NCBI RefSeq assembly: GCF_000820025.1
Contig: NZ_CDBI01000055.1
Coordinates: 150,515-214,514, forward strand
Origin: Aeromonas popoffii
GTDB taxonomy: Bacteria; Pseudomonadota; Gammaproteobacteria; Enterobacterales; Aeromonadaceae
DNA: 64,000 nucleotides
Direction of reading: 5' to 3'
Position numbers and translations under genes: made by a program. The notes under the pieces were generated by a model. It saw nothing but the letters and a program-made list of their open reading frames with translations, did not search any database and was not told the DNA's origin. Below are positions 41,004-49,951 of the stretch, piece by piece; within the stretch, counting starts at the first letter, position 1; every line of letters begins with the position of its first letter.

Positions 41004-44000
41004 TCCTGATCCACGGTGTGATCACTGACCCCTCTGGCAAGTTGGTTCCGGGGGCAATCATCGAGCTGCGCTCCCTCAGCACTACGGGTGAAGTGTTGAT
41101 GGGCTCAGAAATGATCTTTAAATGCGACCAGGCTGGGGGGTACCGATTCAAGCTGGCAGTCGGCACATATGATGTCTACACCCAGAACGATCTTTGTGGG
41201 GACATGGATTACATGGGTACCGGGGTAGTGACGATTCACAGCACAGATGGCCCCCTGAACGACATCCTGGTTGATGGTGGTATCACCCTGACACCTCCTC
41301 TACTCGATCGAGCCGTGGAGGCAATGCAAAGGTCCGAGTTCGCTGCTGAGGCTGCCGCTCAGGACCGCCAGAAAGCAGGTAACGCTGTGAGTGCCGCGGA
41401 GCTGGCGAGCCAGCAAGCCACTGAACAGGCTGCGGCGGCATCTCAATCGGCCTTAACTGCAGGCAATAAGGCTAGTGACGCGGAAACCAGCGCAGGAGTG
41501 GCTGCTGAGTCTGCGGGCAGAGCCCAGAAGTGGGCTGAGAATCCGGTGGATATGGCGGTGGTTCCCGGCAAGTATTCCGCATTGCACCACGCGACCAAGG
41601 CAAATGCCTCGGCATCGGAATCCGCGGCACGCGCAATGGCCGCAGCGGCCAGTGCCAGTACCGCATCAGCCAAGGCTACCGAGGCTAATACCAGTGCAAC
41701 CAAGGCCACAGCCCAGGCTAATGAGGCCGCAACCAGTGCTAGTGCAGCGGCCACTCAAGCGAGTGCCGCCAACAATGCTAAGGTCGCTGCGGCCACCTCA
41801 GCGACCAATGCAGGTACCCACGCCAATAATGCCGAGAAGGCGGCCCTGGCGGCAGAGGGGGCAAAGGTGCTGACGCTTGATAACGCGGCGAAGGTCAGCA
41901 CGTTGGCGCAGCAGGTCACAGCTGATCGTGCTCAAGTGCAGGAGAAGGCCACTCAGGTTGTGGCGAACGCGGCGACAGTCGCCGGGCAGTACAAGGAAGT
42001 CAGCACCAATACCTATGCCGTCTCACAGGCGAAAACCGCCGTTGAGGGCATGCGGGATGTGGTGGTCGTGAAAACGGCTCAGGCACAGGCTGCGGCAGAT
42101 ACGGCGAGCACAAAGGCGAGCCAGGCAGCGCAAGATCAGGCCTCGGCCAACGCTAGTGCCCTGCGGGCCGGCGTGTCAGAGGGCATGGCGGAGGCCTGGG
42201 CGCAGAATCCGGAAGGGAGCGATATCAACGGGCGCCCCGGGGAGTTTTCAGCTTTGCATTGGGCGCTGCAGGCTCAGAAGTGGGCACAGGCCATCTCTTC
42301 GCAGTTGGTCTGGTCTGGTCCTTGGAATGCCGCCGCGGGGGCGCCAGCTGTGCCAGCCGCGAATCGTGGCGTGCCGTTTTATCGGATATCTCACCCAGGG
42401 GTGATTGCCAGCGTCCCCTATGTGGCGGGTGACTATCTGCACTGGGACCCGAGCACTCGCACCTGGTTCAAGATAGATGGCTCTGACGCTGTGATCTCGG
42501 TCAATGGCATGACAGGGGCCGTAGTGCTGAGTGCTGCCGATGTGGGGGCCAGGCCAGCCAGCTGGGTACCCGGATGGGCTGACATCACCAACAAACCGGT
42601 GACCATTCCACCCTCTGAGCACACTCATCCCTGGTCGCAGCTCTCTAACGTCCCCGTTTACGCTTCACGCTGGCCCACTCTTGCAGAATTGGGAGCTGCC
42701 GCCGCGAGCCACACTCATTCCTGGGCGCAGTTGACGGGGATCCCTGCGTATGCGACCCGCTGGCCAGCTTGGGGGGAGGTGGCAGATAAACCTGATTTGG
42801 CCCCTGCGACGCACCGACATCCCTGGAGCCAGCTCGACCAGATCCCAGTCACAGCGTCTCGTTGGCCAGCTTGGGACGAGATCACCGGCAAGCCCAGTGT
42901 CGCTGCTGCGGCACACCGGCATTCCTGGAGTGAGCTGGATGAGGTACCAGTAACCGCTAGCCGCTGGCCGAGCTTTAACGAGGTGACTGATAAGCCTAAT
43001 TTTGCTGCTGCAGCTCATCGACATCAGTGGAGTCAACTTGATCAGGTTCCGGTTCAGGCGACCCGGTGGCCTGCCTGGGGAGAGGTGACCAGCAAACCGG
43101 ATCTGGCTGCCGCTAGTCACAATCATCCAGGCTCTTGGCTCAATCCCATCAACTTGGGCACCGAGGACCTTGATACACTGATTGACCCAAAGGTGTATGC
43201 CCAGCATGCCAACGTTAACACCTCGGCCGCACGAAACTATCCGGAGAATCTGGCTGGCAGTTTGACAGTGACTTCTGGCGCTGGAGTTCAGCAGCGTTAC
43301 CACGTCTACAACACTTCACGGGTTTGGACCCGAGCGCAGTACAGCACTGGAGCGTGGACTGGGTGGGCAAGGGAATACAACACCCTGAACAAGCCGACGC
43401 CGGGGGAAATTGGTGCGGCCGCGGCGAGCCATACTCACGCTTGGTCACAACTGACGGGGTTACCAATTTTTGCCACGCGTTGGCCATCTTGGGGCGAAGT
43501 AACAGGTAAACCTACTCGTTGGGTTGGTTACGGCACAGGGAATGACTACAGCGCAGGGAGTTTTGAGGCAAATGGGAATGGAGCTGCCAACACTGTGTTC
43601 CCAACCTATGGATTCCACCAACCCGGGTTGTTTGCTGGCAGCATTCAAATGAGAGATGGATCGACGTTCTATTTCTACAAACAAGGCGCTGGCGCATATG
43701 CAGATGTTGTTGCGCAGAACGGAAATTTCAATGATGTCTACATTCGCTCAGATTCACGACTCAAAAGGAACTTTGAGTCGATTCGAGATGCGTTAGGTAA
43801 GGTCAAGAGATTGCACGGAAAGCTATACGACAAAATGGGTCGGCGTGAAGCAGGGTTGATCGCGCAGGAGGTGGCCGCCGTGCAGCCTGAATCAGTATTT
43901 TTAAACCACGATGGTTACTTGTCGTTGGCTCAGGCGGGCATCCTGGCACTGGTAGTCGAAGCCATTAAAGAGCTGGACAAGAAGGTGGAGGCCCTGGATG

Positions 44001-44014
44001 ACCGTTCCCAATAA
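41000..44014 (+). CDS. Side-tail-fibre-like protein with HxH repeats and S74 chaperone domain
   Basis: A 1004-residue fibre. Residues 1-95 match the lambda-type prophage tail fibre N-terminal domain (ILIHGVITDPSGKLVPGAII), the virion anchor. Residues about 105-420 form an Ala-rich coiled coil. Residues about 540-715 and 806-840 carry repeats of about 36 residues built on HxHxWxQLxxxP...RWPxWxEVxxKP. A pyocin-knob-like segment (NTSRVWTRAQYSTGAWTGW) follows. Residues about 915-1004 form a Peptidase S74 intramolecular chaperone (SDSRLKRNFESIRDALGKV). It recognises the host surface. Confidence 0.9.
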   Translation: MILIHGVITDPSGKLVPGAIIELRSLSTTGEVLMGSEMIFKCDQAGGYRFKLAVGTYDVYTQNDLCGDMDYMGTGVVTIHSTDGPLNDILVDGGITLTPPLLDRAVEAMQRSEFAAEAAAQDRQKAGNAVSAAELASQQATEQAAAASQSALTAGNKASDAETSAGVAAESAGRAQKWAENPVDMAVVPGKYSALHHATKANASASESAARAMAAAASASTASAKATEANTSATKATAQANEAATSASAAATQASAANNAKVAAATSATNAGTHANNAEKAALAAEGAKVLTLDNAAKVSTLAQQVTADRAQVQEKATQVVANAATVAGQYKEVSTNTYAVSQAKTAVEGMRDVVVVKTAQAQAAADTASTKASQAAQDQASANASALRAGVSEGMAEAWAQNPEGSDINGRPGEFSALHWALQAQKWAQAISSQLVWSGPWNAAAGAPAVPAANRGVPFYRISHPGVIASVPYVAGDYLHWDPSTRTWFKIDGSDAVISVNGMTGAVVLSAADVGARPASWVPGWADITNKPVTIPPSEHTHPWSQLSNVPVYASRWPTLAELGAAAASHTHSWAQLTGIPAYATRWPAWGEVADKPDLAPATHRHPWSQLDQIPVTASRWPAWDEITGKPSVAAAAHRHSWSELDEVPVTASRWPSFNEVTDKPNFAAAAHRHQWSQLDQVPVQATRWPAWGEVTSKPDLAAASHNHPGSWLNPINLGTEDLDTLIDPKVYAQHANVNTSAARNYPENLAGSLTVTSGAGVQQRYHVYNTSRVWTRAQYSTGAWTGWAREYNTLNKPTPGEIGAAAASHTHAWSQLTGLPIFATRWPSWGEVTGKPTRWVGYGTGNDYSAGSFEANGNGAANTVFPTYGFHQPGLFAGSIQMRDGSTFYFYKQGAGAYADVVAQNGNFNDVYIRSDSRLKRNFESIRDALGKVKRLHGKLYDKMGRREAGLIAQEVAAVQPESVFLNHDGYLSLAQAGILALVVEAIKELDKKVEALDDRSQ

Positions 44015-44489
44015 GCCCTTCTGGCTATCCCAGGCCAACAGCGAGTTTGGGGGGAACGGCTGGGCTTCCAATATTCTGAGCAAAGCAGGTATCAGTGCCC
44101 CCCGTTATGTGGGGGAACTTAGCGGTAAAAGTGCGTTTTCGATAATTGGGAACCCCGGTAACCCAGTGGCAGAGAATGCAGACGGTATGCTTTATTTTTG
44201 GCGTTTTGGAAATGACATATGGGGAGGTGGTTCCGGGATCTCTAATACCCAGCTCACAAGAGGGATGTGCCAAATCCGGATCCGGCACACAGGGGGAGAT
44301 GGATCGGTGATTTTCTCTGGCGCCTCTAACAGCACTGCTTTTACCCCGGATGGAACGTGGCGCGGGGTGGGGTGTAGAGCCCCTGGTTCTTCGGGATATC
44401 AGGTTATTACCGCTGCAATCGACTTCATTTTGAACGGTGCCGTAGTTAAAACGGTGAACATTACGGCAGAAGGCTCCACCTATCGATAA
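43998..44489 (+). CDS. Putative tail-fibre-associated protein
   Basis: A 163-residue beta-rich protein (starts MTVPNKPFWLSQANSEFGGN). It overlaps the end of the fibre gene by 17 bp, which suggests joint expression. The Gly-rich sequence (GNDIWGGGSGISNTQL) resembles short proteins placed after fibre genes in other phages. It could be a fibre accessory or receptor-binding variant; no match is certain. Confidence 0.55.
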   Translation: MTVPNKPFWLSQANSEFGGNGWASNILSKAGISAPRYVGELSGKSAFSIIGNPGNPVAENADGMLYFWRFGNDIWGGGSGISNTQLTRGMCQIRIRHTGGDGSVIFSGASNSTAFTPDGTWRGVGCRAPGSSGYQVITAAIDFILNGAVVKTVNITAEGSTYR

Positions 44490-44497
44490 GGAAGATC

Positions 44498-44743
44498 ATG
44501 AGTAACCGAGTCACTCGATACTTTTTCCGCGTGCTGGTTTCGATGGATCAGTTTGGCAACACTCTTTTGGGCGGCAGGCCCGACGAGACCATCTCTGGCA
44601 ACGTAGGCTACAACGCCAAGCTGGGGAAGCGCTGGGCAATAAGGGCAGAGAAAATCATCAACTTCATCATGCGCAGCCCGACGCACTGCAGGGACAGCAT
44701 CGAGTATGACGAACGCAAGATTCCGCTTCGCAATGCTTGGTGA
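44498..44743 (+). CDS. Conserved small phage protein of unknown function
   Basis: An 81-residue protein with the pattern VSMDQFGNTLLGGRPDETIS and HCRDSIEYDERK. Proteins of this shape, with D-Q-x-G-N and G-G-x-P-D-E-T, are widespread in tail regions of unrelated phages but lack a known role. GGAAGATC precedes the ATG. It ends before a terminator module. Confidence 0.68.
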   Translation: MSNRVTRYFFRVLVSMDQFGNTLLGGRPDETISGNVGYNAKLGKRWAIRAEKIINFIMRSPTHCRDSIEYDERKIPLRNAW

Positions 44744-44763
44744 GCTTGCTCATCGTCAGGTGC

Positions 44764-44813
44764 AGCGTTAGCATAGCTCCATCATGGCCCTGCTCTAACG
44801 AGTGGGGCTTTTT
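44764..44813 (+). terminator. AGCGTTAG element plus intrinsic terminator
   Basis: AGCGTTAG at 44764 precedes GCCC-TG-CTC/GAG-TG-GGGC with TTTTT (44787-44813). Third clear copy of the module. Confidence 0.75.
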
Positions 44814-44837
44814 CATTTCTAGACTTCGAGAAACTCC

Positions 44838-46448
44838 ATGCCATTGATCGACATCGTGACTATGCGAGGCATGGTGCCGCGCGTGGCAGACCATCTATTG
44901 CCGGACGAAGCGGCCACCCTGGCCCAGGATTGTCATTTTGACAGTGGGGTGGTGGCACCACTGATGACTGACAAGGCGGCTGGGATCTCGTTACCGATCA
45001 CCCCCAAGACGCTGTTCCACTACTACGGAGCGCACTGGTTTGCCTGGAACAAGCAGGTGGAGGTCATGCGATCACCTATCGCCCAGGATCAGTACAACCG
45101 CGTCTACTTCACCGATGGGGAGTTTCCCAAGCTGACCTACGATGCGATTGCCACTGGCGGCAGCAATAAGCCCACGGCCTGGTATCGGCTGGGTGTACCT
45201 GTGCCGGCTACACCACCGAACGTGCAGTCAGTCACGCCACCTTCTGGCAGCAAGGACGATGATCCGACGGATGACGAGACCCGTTTCTACGTGGAGACCT
45301 ACGTGACCGGGCTGGGGGAGGAGGGCGCGCCAGGACCCGCCAGCGGAAAGACGACTATCACGATTCCGGGTTCGACAGTGGTTGTGGGCCTGTCTGCCGT
45401 CCCGACCAACAACAGCAACATCACACGGCGGCGACTCTACCGATCGGTGTCGGGTGGTGGTCTTGCTGACTATCTGCTGGTTGCCGATATCCCCATTGCG
45501 ACAGCTAGCTACAGCGATGCCAAGAAAGATGGGGACCTGGGGGCGGTGCTTGAGACCTACGGTTACAACATGCCCCCAGAAAAGATGCGTGGGATCTGCC
45601 AGATGGCCAATGGCATCTGTGCCGGGTTTGTCGGTAATGCTGTTTTGTTCTCTGAGCCGTTTCTGCCTTACGCCTGGCCGGAGAAGTACAAGCTGACCAC
45701 TGAGCATGACATCGTGGCGATCGCTGCCATAGATACGGCGCTGGTTGTGGGTACCAAGGGTTATCCCTATCTCTTCCAAGGTGCGTCGCCGTCTTCCATC
45801 ACTGGGCAGAAACTCTCGCCCACCCCACAGGCTTGTGTCAGCGCCCGCTCCATGGTGGCACTGGATGGGATGGTCTTATACGCCGCGCCGGATGGGTTGG
45901 TTGGCGTGGGGGCTGACGGTGGCGCTCTCGTGACCGAGGGGATCATCACCCGAGAGCAGTGGCAGGCACTGAAACCCGACACGCTGCGGGCTTGGTACTG
46001 CGAGGGGCGTTATGTGGCCCAGACCGATAGCCATGGCTTTGTGTTTGACCCTAGATCAGGTGATCTGCGCTGGATATCCGGGCGCTGGGATGCGGCGGTT
46101 GCAGACATGCAGCTTGATGCCTTGATGATCGCCAAGGGCGCGCAACTGCATCAATGGCTTGGTGGCGCTACCGCCCTGCCAATGTGCTGGAGGTCAAAGG
46201 CGTTTGTGCTGCCCCCCGGTGTGAGACTCAGCTGTGCTCGGGTGACGAGTGAGGCGGTAGATCAAATTAGCTTCGTACTGATTGTCGATGGGACCAGGGT
46301 GTTCGAGCTGATGGAAGGCCAGGTCCCGCCGTCCGGTTTTCGGTTGCCGCCGCTACGGGGCCGGCGCTGGCAAGTTGAGGTGAGGGGAACAACCGAGGTT
46401 GAGCGGATTACCCTAGGCGGAAGTATGGTGGAGATCTGTCTGCAATGA
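44838..46448 (+). CDS. Virion structural protein, probable tail or stalk component
   Basis: A 536-residue protein. The predicted fold is beta-propeller-like (repeated strands such as LFHYYGAHWFAWNKQVEVM and GMVLYAAPDGLVGVGADG). It lies between fibre and tip genes with 1-4 bp overlaps. Comparable proteins in short-tailed phages form tail tube or stalk parts. No exact family is assigned. Confidence 0.62.
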   Translation: MPLIDIVTMRGMVPRVADHLLPDEAATLAQDCHFDSGVVAPLMTDKAAGISLPITPKTLFHYYGAHWFAWNKQVEVMRSPIAQDQYNRVYFTDGEFPKLTYDAIATGGSNKPTAWYRLGVPVPATPPNVQSVTPPSGSKDDDPTDDETRFYVETYVTGLGEEGAPGPASGKTTITIPGSTVVVGLSAVPTNNSNITRRRLYRSVSGGGLADYLLVADIPIATASYSDAKKDGDLGAVLETYGYNMPPEKMRGICQMANGICAGFVGNAVLFSEPFLPYAWPEKYKLTTEHDIVAIAAIDTALVVGTKGYPYLFQGASPSSITGQKLSPTPQACVSARSMVALDGMVLYAAPDGLVGVGADGGALVTEGIITREQWQALKPDTLRAWYCEGRYVAQTDSHGFVFDPRSGDLRWISGRWDAAVADMQLDALMIAKGAQLHQWLGGATALPMCWRSKAFVLPPGVRLSCARVTSEAVDQISFVLIVDGTRVFELMEGQVPPSGFRLPPLRGRRWQVEVRGTTEVERITLGGSMVEICLQ

Positions 46449-48313
46449 ACAAGAGCACCTTCCGGTCCAGCAGCACCCAGCAGGGGCTAACCGAGAACAT
46501 GCAGATCTTGACCGGTCAGAAAGGGGACCGTCTGGATAAAGCGCTAACGTTGCGGGAAGCCGCTGGCCTGGGAATGCTAAATCTGCGGCGTACCGCTAGC
46601 GGCTCACTGGTGCCAGAGCTCCCCCCAGCCAACAACGTCGATCCGGAGTGGAGCGGTGTTCAGCCGCCCCATGCACCAGCTAACGTTTCAGCCAGCGGAG
46701 CATTTCATACCATCGTGCTGACCTGGGATGCTCCGACATATTGGGGGCACGCCTTTGCCGAGGTGTGGCGATCCGAGGATGACAACCTGAGCCATGCGGT
46801 CAGGGTCGGGGCGACGCTGGCCAACGTCTATGCCGATGCGGTGGGCAAGGAGTTTGCAGCCTTCTACTGGGTGCGGTTTGTCAACAAGAATGCCATGGAG
46901 GGCCCCTATCAAGGCACCGAGGGGTTGCATGCTGTAACCAGCCGAGATGTACAGGACATCCTGGATGAGCTGCAGGGCAAAATCGAGGCAAGCCACCTAG
47001 TCCAGTCACTGCTGGAGCCTATACAGCAGGTGCCGCAGCTTTCCAACAACCTCAACCGGCTTGGTGCCAGTTTTGATGAAGAAGTCCAAGCACGCACTAA
47101 TGCTGAGGAGGCATTGGCCAAGAAGATCACGCAAGTCACCGCGGGATTCAAGGAAGGAGATACTCAGCTAGCCGGCCAGATCACCACCGAAACCCAGGCC
47201 AGGGCTTCGGCCGATGGTGCGTTGGGGAAGCGGATTGACACAGTGAACGCCAAGGCGGGTGAGTTAGGGGCAGCCGTTCAGCAACAAAGTCAGGCCATCG
47301 CGGATCTCAAGGGCGGTGCCCTGGCCATGTGGAGTGCCAAGGCGAGCGCTGGCGAGATCACTGCTGGGATTGGCCTTATAGCCAAATCGGATGGTACCAG
47401 TCAGGTGGCCATCTCTGCTTCTCAGGTCTTTGTGTTTGACCCGAACAGCAGCAAGCCGATGGCTCCGCTTTTTGCTATCGACAATGGCCAGGTCGTGATG
47501 GCGGAGGCCATCATCCGTAAGGCCACAATCCAGATCCTGAACTCTGAGAAGATCATGGCGGACTATATCAAGGCCGGGGTCAGCATCTCAGCACCGTCTA
47601 TCTCGGGTGGTTCCTTCGATATGGGGAATTCCTTCATGTCGGGGGGATCCGCCGGTTTTGGCCTCGGGGGGCCTTATAGTGGGTGGGGGAAGGGCTGGTA
47701 CACCATCATCTACAGCGATGGGAACCTCTACACTAACCGGCTGACTGCGCAGGGTGGCCGTATCGATAACATGACGATGCGTAATTGCACCATTGAGCAG
47801 GACTGTGTGGTCAAAGGAACAGTTTTTGCCGATCGCATTGTAGGGGACGTATATGTTGCCCGAGACTATGCCTGCGTGACACATGCAAAACAGGTTGGCC
47901 CGATTGATGTTTGCAGTATCAAAATTAACCAACCTGTTGGTTTCGCTCGAACACTTACTATCCCTGGGGTTGCTGGCATGGTGGGGTGCTCTGTGACTGC
48001 ATCTGGTGGTGGTTCCTCACCTATATCGAACTCCAATTCGACGACGATGCAGATTACCGTTTTAATGGATGGTGCTGTGGTGAAAACGCTGACAGCGAGG
48101 GCCTCAGCATATGCGACATCCAATCCATCACAAGGACCGGTGACCAGTGTAGATGAAGTCGGCTCTTATATTGGTGACATTACCATCCCCGCGAATCGTG
48201 AACCGCTCATCACCATCAGGATCCAGCGGATCAAGGGGGACGGATGGGTGCGTAGCGACCCTTCTCAAAGTGGGCGTGTTGTGCTGTTTAAGCAAGGCAG
48301 CTCACTATCATGA
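46445..48313 (+). CDS. J-like tail tip / host-specificity protein
   Basis: A 622-residue protein. Residues about 75-165 form a fibronectin-III-like domain (PANVSASGAFHTIVLTWDAP). A coiled coil with repeated TETQARASADGALGKRID follows. Residues about 290-390 match the central region of lambda J-type proteins (DUF1983): GEITAGIGLIAKSDGTSQV, FAIDNGQVVMAEAII. The C-terminal 200 residues are variable and probably contact the receptor. A J-type module in a short-tailed virion is notable. Confidence 0.75.
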   Translation: MNKSTFRSSSTQQGLTENMQILTGQKGDRLDKALTLREAAGLGMLNLRRTASGSLVPELPPANNVDPEWSGVQPPHAPANVSASGAFHTIVLTWDAPTYWGHAFAEVWRSEDDNLSHAVRVGATLANVYADAVGKEFAAFYWVRFVNKNAMEGPYQGTEGLHAVTSRDVQDILDELQGKIEASHLVQSLLEPIQQVPQLSNNLNRLGASFDEEVQARTNAEEALAKKITQVTAGFKEGDTQLAGQITTETQARASADGALGKRIDTVNAKAGELGAAVQQQSQAIADLKGGALAMWSAKASAGEITAGIGLIAKSDGTSQVAISASQVFVFDPNSSKPMAPLFAIDNGQVVMAEAIIRKATIQILNSEKIMADYIKAGVSISAPSISGGSFDMGNSFMSGGSAGFGLGGPYSGWGKGWYTIIYSDGNLYTNRLTAQGGRIDNMTMRNCTIEQDCVVKGTVFADRIVGDVYVARDYACVTHAKQVGPIDVCSIKINQPVGFARTLTIPGVAGMVGCSVTASGGGSSPISNSNSTTMQITVLMDGAVVKTLTARASAYATSNPSQGPVTSVDEVGSYIGDITIPANREPLITIRIQRIKGDGWVRSDPSQSGRVVLFKQGSSLS

Positions 48314-48669
48314 AGGCAAGCATTGATCGCATTGCCAGCGATACCAGAAATCCTAATCTTTCAACTGAACTGCAAGACGCCATCCAAAACCGGGTGGCGT
48401 TTTTGTTTGTGCGCGGTGCAGATGGTTTTGTCCTGAAACCGGTGGTTGAGCGAGGTGTTACTGGTGTTCTGGTGTGGGTTGGATGGGGTGACGGCGGAGC
48501 CCCAGGGCGACACTTGCCAGAGGTGAAGCGGTTGGCTCGTCTGATCGGAGCACGCTGGCTGCGCTTTCATTCGGCACGCAAGGGGTGGCTGAAAGTGGCT
48601 CCCAAGATGGGGTGGGCGCGTCAGCCAGATGATGCTGACGGCCTGAATGTATTTCAAATCAACCTGTGA
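48310..48669 (+). CDS. Hypothetical tail-region protein
   Basis: A 119-residue protein with the segment GRHLPEVKRLARLIGARWLRFHSARKGW, quoted in part as RLARLIGARWLRFHSARKGW. The alternating pattern could be a small alpha/beta fold of the GNAT type, but no acetyl-CoA motif is complete. It overlaps the tip gene by 4 bp. Function unknown. Confidence 0.6.
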   Translation: MKASIDRIASDTRNPNLSTELQDAIQNRVAFLFVRGADGFVLKPVVERGVTGVLVWVGWGDGGAPGRHLPEVKRLARLIGARWLRFHSARKGWLKVAPKMGWARQPDDADGLNVFQINL

Positions 48670-48678
48670 GGTGGGGCG

Positions 48679-49311
48679 ATGGGTAAGGGCGGTTCAAACG
48701 AAATCAAGGAAACCGAGGCCCAGAAAGCTGCTGCTGGGGTGGCCATGGAGCAGTGGGACCTCTACAAGAGCGATCTGCAGCAATACGAGGACCTCTTTAT
48801 GGACAAGGTGGACGACCTCAACAGCGAGCGGGAATACGACAAGCTGGCCGGGACTGCTGCGCTCGGCACGGCTCAATCCTTTGGTGAGGCTCGCGTTGGG
48901 TTGGCTGACAGCCTTGCTGTGGGCGGGGTTGACCCGACCAGCGGCAAGTACCAGGAGGCAATGGGCACACTGGAAACGGATCAAGCCCTGAGCCAAGCCG
49001 ACACCACTAACCGGGCCCAGTCCAGTCAACAGGACAAGTACGTGGCTGGCCTCAAGGATGTGGTGAGTATTGGTGCCGGCCAGAAGGCGGAATCCCTCGC
49101 GGGAATGGGGGATGTGGCAAGCACCAGCCTTCGCAAGGCCACCAATGATGCCCAGACCTCCTTTCAAAATAAGCAGGCAACCTCGGGCTTGGTTGGCACC
49201 TTGTTAGGCGGTGCAACTGCGTATGGCCTTGGGCAGATGAAAGCCCCCGTTGCTGCTGATAGCAAGAAGATCAGCCCTACGGCATCTGTACTGCAAAACA
49301 AAGGTTACTAA
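48679..49311 (+). CDS. Putative internal virion (DNA ejection) protein
   Basis: A 210-residue helical protein (starts MGKGGSNEIKETEAQKAA), rich in Ala, Gln and Asp. The C-terminus contains a Gly-rich hydrophobic stretch (SGLVGTLLGGATAYGLGQM). This composition is usual for ejection proteins that leave the capsid with the DNA. It begins a four-gene block preceding the giant gene. Identification is from position and composition. Confidence 0.62.
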   Translation: MGKGGSNEIKETEAQKAAAGVAMEQWDLYKSDLQQYEDLFMDKVDDLNSEREYDKLAGTAALGTAQSFGEARVGLADSLAVGGVDPTSGKYQEAMGTLETDQALSQADTTNRAQSSQQDKYVAGLKDVVSIGAGQKAESLAGMGDVASTSLRKATNDAQTSFQNKQATSGLVGTLLGGATAYGLGQMKAPVAADSKKISPTASVLQNKGY

Positions 49312-49321
49312 GGGGTAAGCC

Positions 49322-49702
49322 ATGGGATATGCCGCAGATACGTACGCCAAAATCACCCGGGAGCAGTATCAGGACTGGAAGACTCGCTTCTACCCCAAGC
49401 AGAAGGAGCTGATGGATCTGGCTACGAATGGACAGTTGTTGCGAGAGCAGCTTGGTCGGGTTGACCAGAACAATCAGCACTCTCTGGTTGCAGCAAAGCA
49501 AGCCACTGACAACCGAATGGCAAGAATGGGGGTTGGGACCAATCAGAACGCCAACGACAACAGCCAAGGTCTACGCATGGCTCTGATGACGGCAGGGACG
49601 GAGAACGGGCTGCGCGAGCAAGAGCAGTCCCGTCAGATGGGCATTTTGACAGGTGCTGATGCTGGGCTGCGTGAAGCAATCAAAACGGGAGGTAAAGCCT
49701 GA
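49322..49702 (+). CDS. Putative internal virion protein
   Basis: A 126-residue helical protein (starts MGYAADTYAKITREQYQDW) with Asn/Gln-rich middle (GVGTNQNANDNSQGLRMAL). It follows the previous ejection-type gene by 10 bp and overlaps the next. Similar helical, soluble composition supports an internal virion role; no direct match. Confidence 0.58.
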   Translation: MGYAADTYAKITREQYQDWKTRFYPKQKELMDLATNGQLLREQLGRVDQNNQHSLVAAKQATDNRMARMGVGTNQNANDNSQGLRMALMTAGTENGLREQEQSRQMGILTGADAGLREAIKTGGKA

Positions 49703-49941
49703 TGGGGTACGGGATATTAGATATTGGTGCCCAGACTCGGCAGCAAGGCATGGTGGGCTTGCGAGACGCAGCCAATCGAGAGTCAGAACTGGAGGCGGCC
49801 AACAAGGGCCTCAAAACTGCACGCAAGGGGCAGGCCCTGAGCGCCGTCGGGGCTGGAGCAGCCGTCGGCACGATGGTTATGCCGGGCATTGGTACTGCGA
49901 TTGGTGCAGGCGTAGGTTTTCTGGCGGACAGTCTGTTTTAA
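49702..49941 (+). CDS. Small glycine-zipper membrane-active protein of the ejection block
   Basis: A 79-residue protein. The N-terminal half is an amphipathic helix; the C-terminal half is a glycine zipper (AVGAGAAVGTMVMPGIGTAI) able to insert in membranes. It could help make the DNA channel across the cell envelope, like other ejection proteins. Overlaps the upstream gene. Confidence 0.6.
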   Translation: MGYGILDIGAQTRQQGMVGLRDAANRESELEAANKGLKTARKGQALSAVGAGAAVGTMVMPGIGTAIGAGVGFLADSLF

Positions 49942-49951
49942 GGGGGAGTCG

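Noticed and set aside
42600..43520. CRISPR array or DNA-level tandem repeat in the fibre gene
   Set aside because: The repeats are protein-level units of about 108 bp with divergent codons, no spacers of constant size and no cas genes.
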